The notes under the pieces were generated by a model. The model searched no databases, was not told where the DNA came from, and saw only the letters and a program-made list of their open reading frames with translations. The position numbers and the translations under genes were made by a program. DNA of 64,000 nt from Flavobacteriales bacterium (GTDB lineage: Bacteria; Bacteroidota; Bacteroidia; Flavobacteriales_F; PHOS-HE28): positions 2,509,501 to 2,573,500 of the forward strand of contig JADJAA010000001.1 in the NCBI GenBank assembly GCA_016704485.1, written 5' to 3'. Position 1 is the stretch's first letter; the number at the start of each line of letters is the position of its first letter. Positions 61,996 to 64,000 of this stretch are shown here, in pieces.

Positions 61996-62778
61996 TTAGT
62001 CTTTCACACACCGGCATGAATGGCCATAGCCCGGTTGGTCGCTGCCCATATCGTGGTGGTAACGAAGTACACCAGTATTGTCATTGCGTAATTGCCGTAT
62101 CCATCCTTCGAACACCGCCGGTGTGGAGGTCCAGAACGTAGCAATGGAACCCATACCAGCATAGCTTGAGCCTGGCATTGCGCGTTGACCCGACGCCAAG
62201 GCTGAAAATCCGCTGGAATTAGTGACACCAGCGTTCGGGTCTGCCCAAGTGGCAAAGTCCTTCAATTTACCACCCACATTCTGGCTGGACCCGCGCACCG
62301 CACCGTAACCACCGGGAGCAAGTGAATCCAGCTGAGAGATCGGCATGCCGAGGTAAAGCTCCAATTGCGCCCATTCCGTATCGGTAGGTACGTGCCAACC
62401 CTGTGGGCAAATACCACGGGCATCGTTCACCGCTCCATAGCCATAAAGAAACCCATGTTCAATAATTGTTGGTAGCGCGTTACCGTAAAGGCAATAGGCG
62501 TTGCTGCCGGGTAGGCTCCAATCGGTTGCTTCAGGCATGTACGGGATGCTATCGCCATTGCGGTATTTCCGTACGCGCAGGTTCTCAGCCATCCATGTTT
62601 GTCCGCCGATCACCACCGTATCGTATGCGTTGCCTTCAACATCCACCAAGCCTAGTTGGGGCGTTGGTGTGGGTTGGGGTTGTGGTTCCTCTTCTTTGTC
62701 CTTTTTGCAGGAGGTAATGAGCAAGAGGGCAACTGCTAGGTATGGCGCAAAGCGTATCATCGTTCTCGATAGTTTCAT
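61996..62778 (-). CDS. FISUMP-domain lipoprotein (copy 1)
   Basis: 260 residues (254 from Met7). Signal peptide with lipobox 'LLITSCKKDKEEEPQPQP'. FISUMP (Fibrobacter succinogenes major paralogous) domain: 'VDVEGNAYDTVVIGGQTWMAENLRVRKYRNGD', 'GICPQGWHVPTDTEWAQLELYLG', 'GGKLKDFATW', 'TNSSGFSALASG', and the terminal 'GHSCRCVKD'. Probably outer-membrane anchored; role unknown. Last gene of a tandem set of three, 4 bp after copy 2. Confidence 0.9.
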   Translation of the reverse strand: MKLSRTMIRFAPYLAVALLLITSCKKDKEEEPQPQPTPTPQLGLVDVEGNAYDTVVIGGQTWMAENLRVRKYRNGDSIPYMPEATDWSLPGSNAYCLYGNALPTIIEHGFLYGYGAVNDARGICPQGWHVPTDTEWAQLELYLGMPISQLDSLAPGGYGAVRGSSQNVGGKLKDFATWADPNAGVTNSSGFSALASGQRAMPGSSYAGMGSIATFWTSTPAVFEGWIRQLRNDNTGVLRYHHDMGSDQPGYGHSCRCVKD

Positions 62779-62782
62779 TGGA

Positions 62783-63529
62783 TCAGTCTTTCACGCAACG
62801 ACAGGAGTATCCGGCACCGGGCGCATCGCTGCTCTGTGCCGGGGAACGGCGGATCACGCCCGCTGAACCATCCCAGATCGACCTATACCAATCGGAACTA
62901 CCTCCGGGTGTCCAATAGAATGCACTAGCGTAAGTAATGAAACCATTTTGCTGTGCATTGCGCGCCCTAGCTGGCAGTAAGCTCATTCCGGAACTGTTTG
63001 TCACGCTGTCCAAAGTGGGCCAAAATTGAAGGGCTTTGAGCTTTCCGGCTACGTTCGCAGCTAATCCCCGATAGCCGTAACTAGGGTAGCTGTTCATTGT
63101 CACTTCGGCAGGGTCCATGCCCAGCGCCAGCTCCAGTATGCCCCAGTCCGCGTCGGTGCCGGGATGCCATCCGACCGGGCAGAGTCCGCGGATATCGTTG
63201 AACGCTCTATAATTGTAAAGCAGGCCATAAATGCTTTTGTTACCCATGTCATTATCCAACACTGTACTCTGCGGGTTGGAGTTGTTCCAGTTTGCATTGC
63301 TTGTATCGAACAGGATCGTATCCCCGTTGTTGAACCGGGTTACTTGAAGGTTCTCCGTGAACCAGGTGAGACCCGCAATTGTGAGTGTGTCATAGTAGTT
63401 GCCGTCAATGTCTACTATGCCTGTTTGGGGCACAGGTGGGGGCTGGGGTTGTGGTTCATCTTCTTTGTCCTTTTTGCAAGCGACAAGGACGAGGAGCGCA
63501 GCACAAGTTATCAGTAGTTCAGGTCGCAT
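62783..63529 (-). CDS. FISUMP-domain lipoprotein (copy 2)
   Basis: 248 residues. Lipobox 'LLVLVACKKDKEDEPQPQPP', nearly the same spacer as copy 1. Domain landmarks: 'VDIDGNYYDTLTIAGLTWFTENLQVTRFNNGD', 'GLCPVGWHPGTDADWGILELALG', 'AGKLKALQFW', 'TNSSGMSLLPARARN', 'GYSCRCVKD'. Same membrane-anchored plan. The near-identical N-terminal spacers show a fairly recent duplication while the domains have diverged. Confidence 0.9.
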   Translation of the reverse strand: MRPELLITCAALLVLVACKKDKEDEPQPQPPPVPQTGIVDIDGNYYDTLTIAGLTWFTENLQVTRFNNGDTILFDTSNANWNNSNPQSTVLDNDMGNKSIYGLLYNYRAFNDIRGLCPVGWHPGTDADWGILELALGMDPAEVTMNSYPSYGYRGLAANVAGKLKALQFWPTLDSVTNSSGMSLLPARARNAQQNGFITYASAFYWTPGGSSDWYRSIWDGSAGVIRRSPAQSSDAPGAGYSCRCVKD

Positions 63530-63612
63530 AGGTTGTTGGTTATTGATTGTTTTACAGGGTGTCTATGGGGTTGGATGCCGGCTGTGCCACAGGAGATAAT
63601 AGATGCAAGGGA

Positions 63613-64000
63613 TCAGTCCCGCACACAGCGACAGGAGAATCCGTCGGTCAACTGGGACTCGTAACGGAAAATACCTGGATTATCGTGGCCCATGAACCGG
63701 GTCCAAGCACTAGACGGGTTAGCTGATGTCGAAGTCCAAAAGTGTCCTTGAATACCGATCTGGATATACCAATCAACGCTTGTGCTGTATCTGAATCCTC
63801 CTGGTAGCGCGGTGAACCCCGAACTGTTGTTCGCTCCGGTGTTCGGGCTGCTCCAGAGCTGTGTGGATTTAAGCTTGCCACCTACATTTTGGGCGAGGCC
63901 GCGGAATCCGGTCATTGTAGACTCGGTTCCGAGCATCCCATTGGCGATCTCCAACATTATCCAGTCATTATCGGTGGCCACATGCCAACCGCTTGGGCAG
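63613..64000 (-). CDS. FISUMP-domain protein (copy 3), cut by the window end
   Basis: Partial: the C-terminal 128 residues are inside. The frame continues past base 64000, where it reads 'CPSGWHVATDNDWIMLEIANG', the conserved CP.GWHV....W segment of the family, so the GTG at 63981 is an internal Val and not a start. Later landmarks are 'VGGKLKSTQLW', 'NNSSGFTALPGGFR' and 'GFSCRCVRD'. First gene of the tandem set. Confidence 0.88.
   Translation of the reverse strand, partial: CPSGWHVATDNDWIMLEIANGMLGTESTMTGFRGLAQNVGGKLKSTQLWSSPNTGANNSSGFTALPGGFRYSTSVDWYIQIGIQGHFWTSTSANPSSAWTRFMGHDNPGIFRYESQLTDGFSCRCVRD

Overview
The window reads as a chromosome fragment of a Bacteroidota bacterium, most likely an uncultivated Flavobacteriales-type organism. 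Evidence: several secreted proteins end in type IX secretion (T9SS) sorting domains of type A and type B; there is a bacillithiol deacetylase (BshB1), a DPP-IV-type S9 peptidase, SprB/PKD-type adhesin modules and FISUMP lipoproteins; and promoters match the Bacteroidota -33 TTG / -7 TAnnTTTG consensus, for example TTG-N19-TACCTTTG in front of the SRP RNA gene. The exact taxon is inference.

Layout. (1) 1-6.2 kb: the 3' end of mazG, then an array of eight unrelated, mostly membrane or lipoprotein genes, all on the minus strand. They are separated by near-identical 80-190 bp elements. Each element combines a 3' hairpin resembling an integron attC site with a 5' leader that holds a long palindrome and a Bacteroidota-like promoter. 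This is the most unusual part of the window: an integron-like gene-cassette array with no integrase in view. (2) 6.2-11.9 kb: a remnant fibronectin-III gene and two large T9SS type B surface proteins. (3) 12.0-14.9 kb: a RAYT (Y1 HUH) transposase embedded in REP-type palindromes, abutted by a frameshifted IS1182-like element. (4) 14.9-26.4 kb: a minus-strand housekeeping run holding the cytochrome c maturation genes ccmB-C-D-E-F (CcmE of the Cys type; ccmA not present), a DUF2520 protein, a GIY-YIG protein, a KdsC-like phosphatase, a UbiA prenyltransferase and Maf.

(5) 26.7-31.7 kb: a glutathione peroxidase overlapping bshB1, an arylsulfotransferase-like T9SS protein, a DUF488 protein and a T9SS type A protein. 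(6) 31.8-35.9 kb: a surface-glycan operon (flippase, formyltransferase fused to a GINT1-like propeller domain, GT4 glycosyltransferase). (7) 36-38 kb: tRNA-His, an NhaD antiporter and tRNA-Ser(CGA). (8) 38-45 kb: DinB-like and glycosyltransferase-like proteins, a four-gene cytochrome-like/OB-fold/YceI/DUF5777 operon, an M50 protease with UspA, and a MITE-like 165-bp element bounded by 23-bp perfect inverted repeats. (9) 45-54.5 kb: citrate synthase, a thioredoxin-like protein, then three tandem POT peptide transporters behind a DPP-IV peptidase, which together form a peptide-scavenging module. (10) 54.6-64 kb: a T9SS protein, a VWA/AAA+ chelatase-like pair, MFS and bestrophin transporters, an SDR, the SRP RNA, and three tandem FISUMP lipoproteins, the last cut by the window end.

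Protein families were assigned from motifs by eye. No database search was possible.
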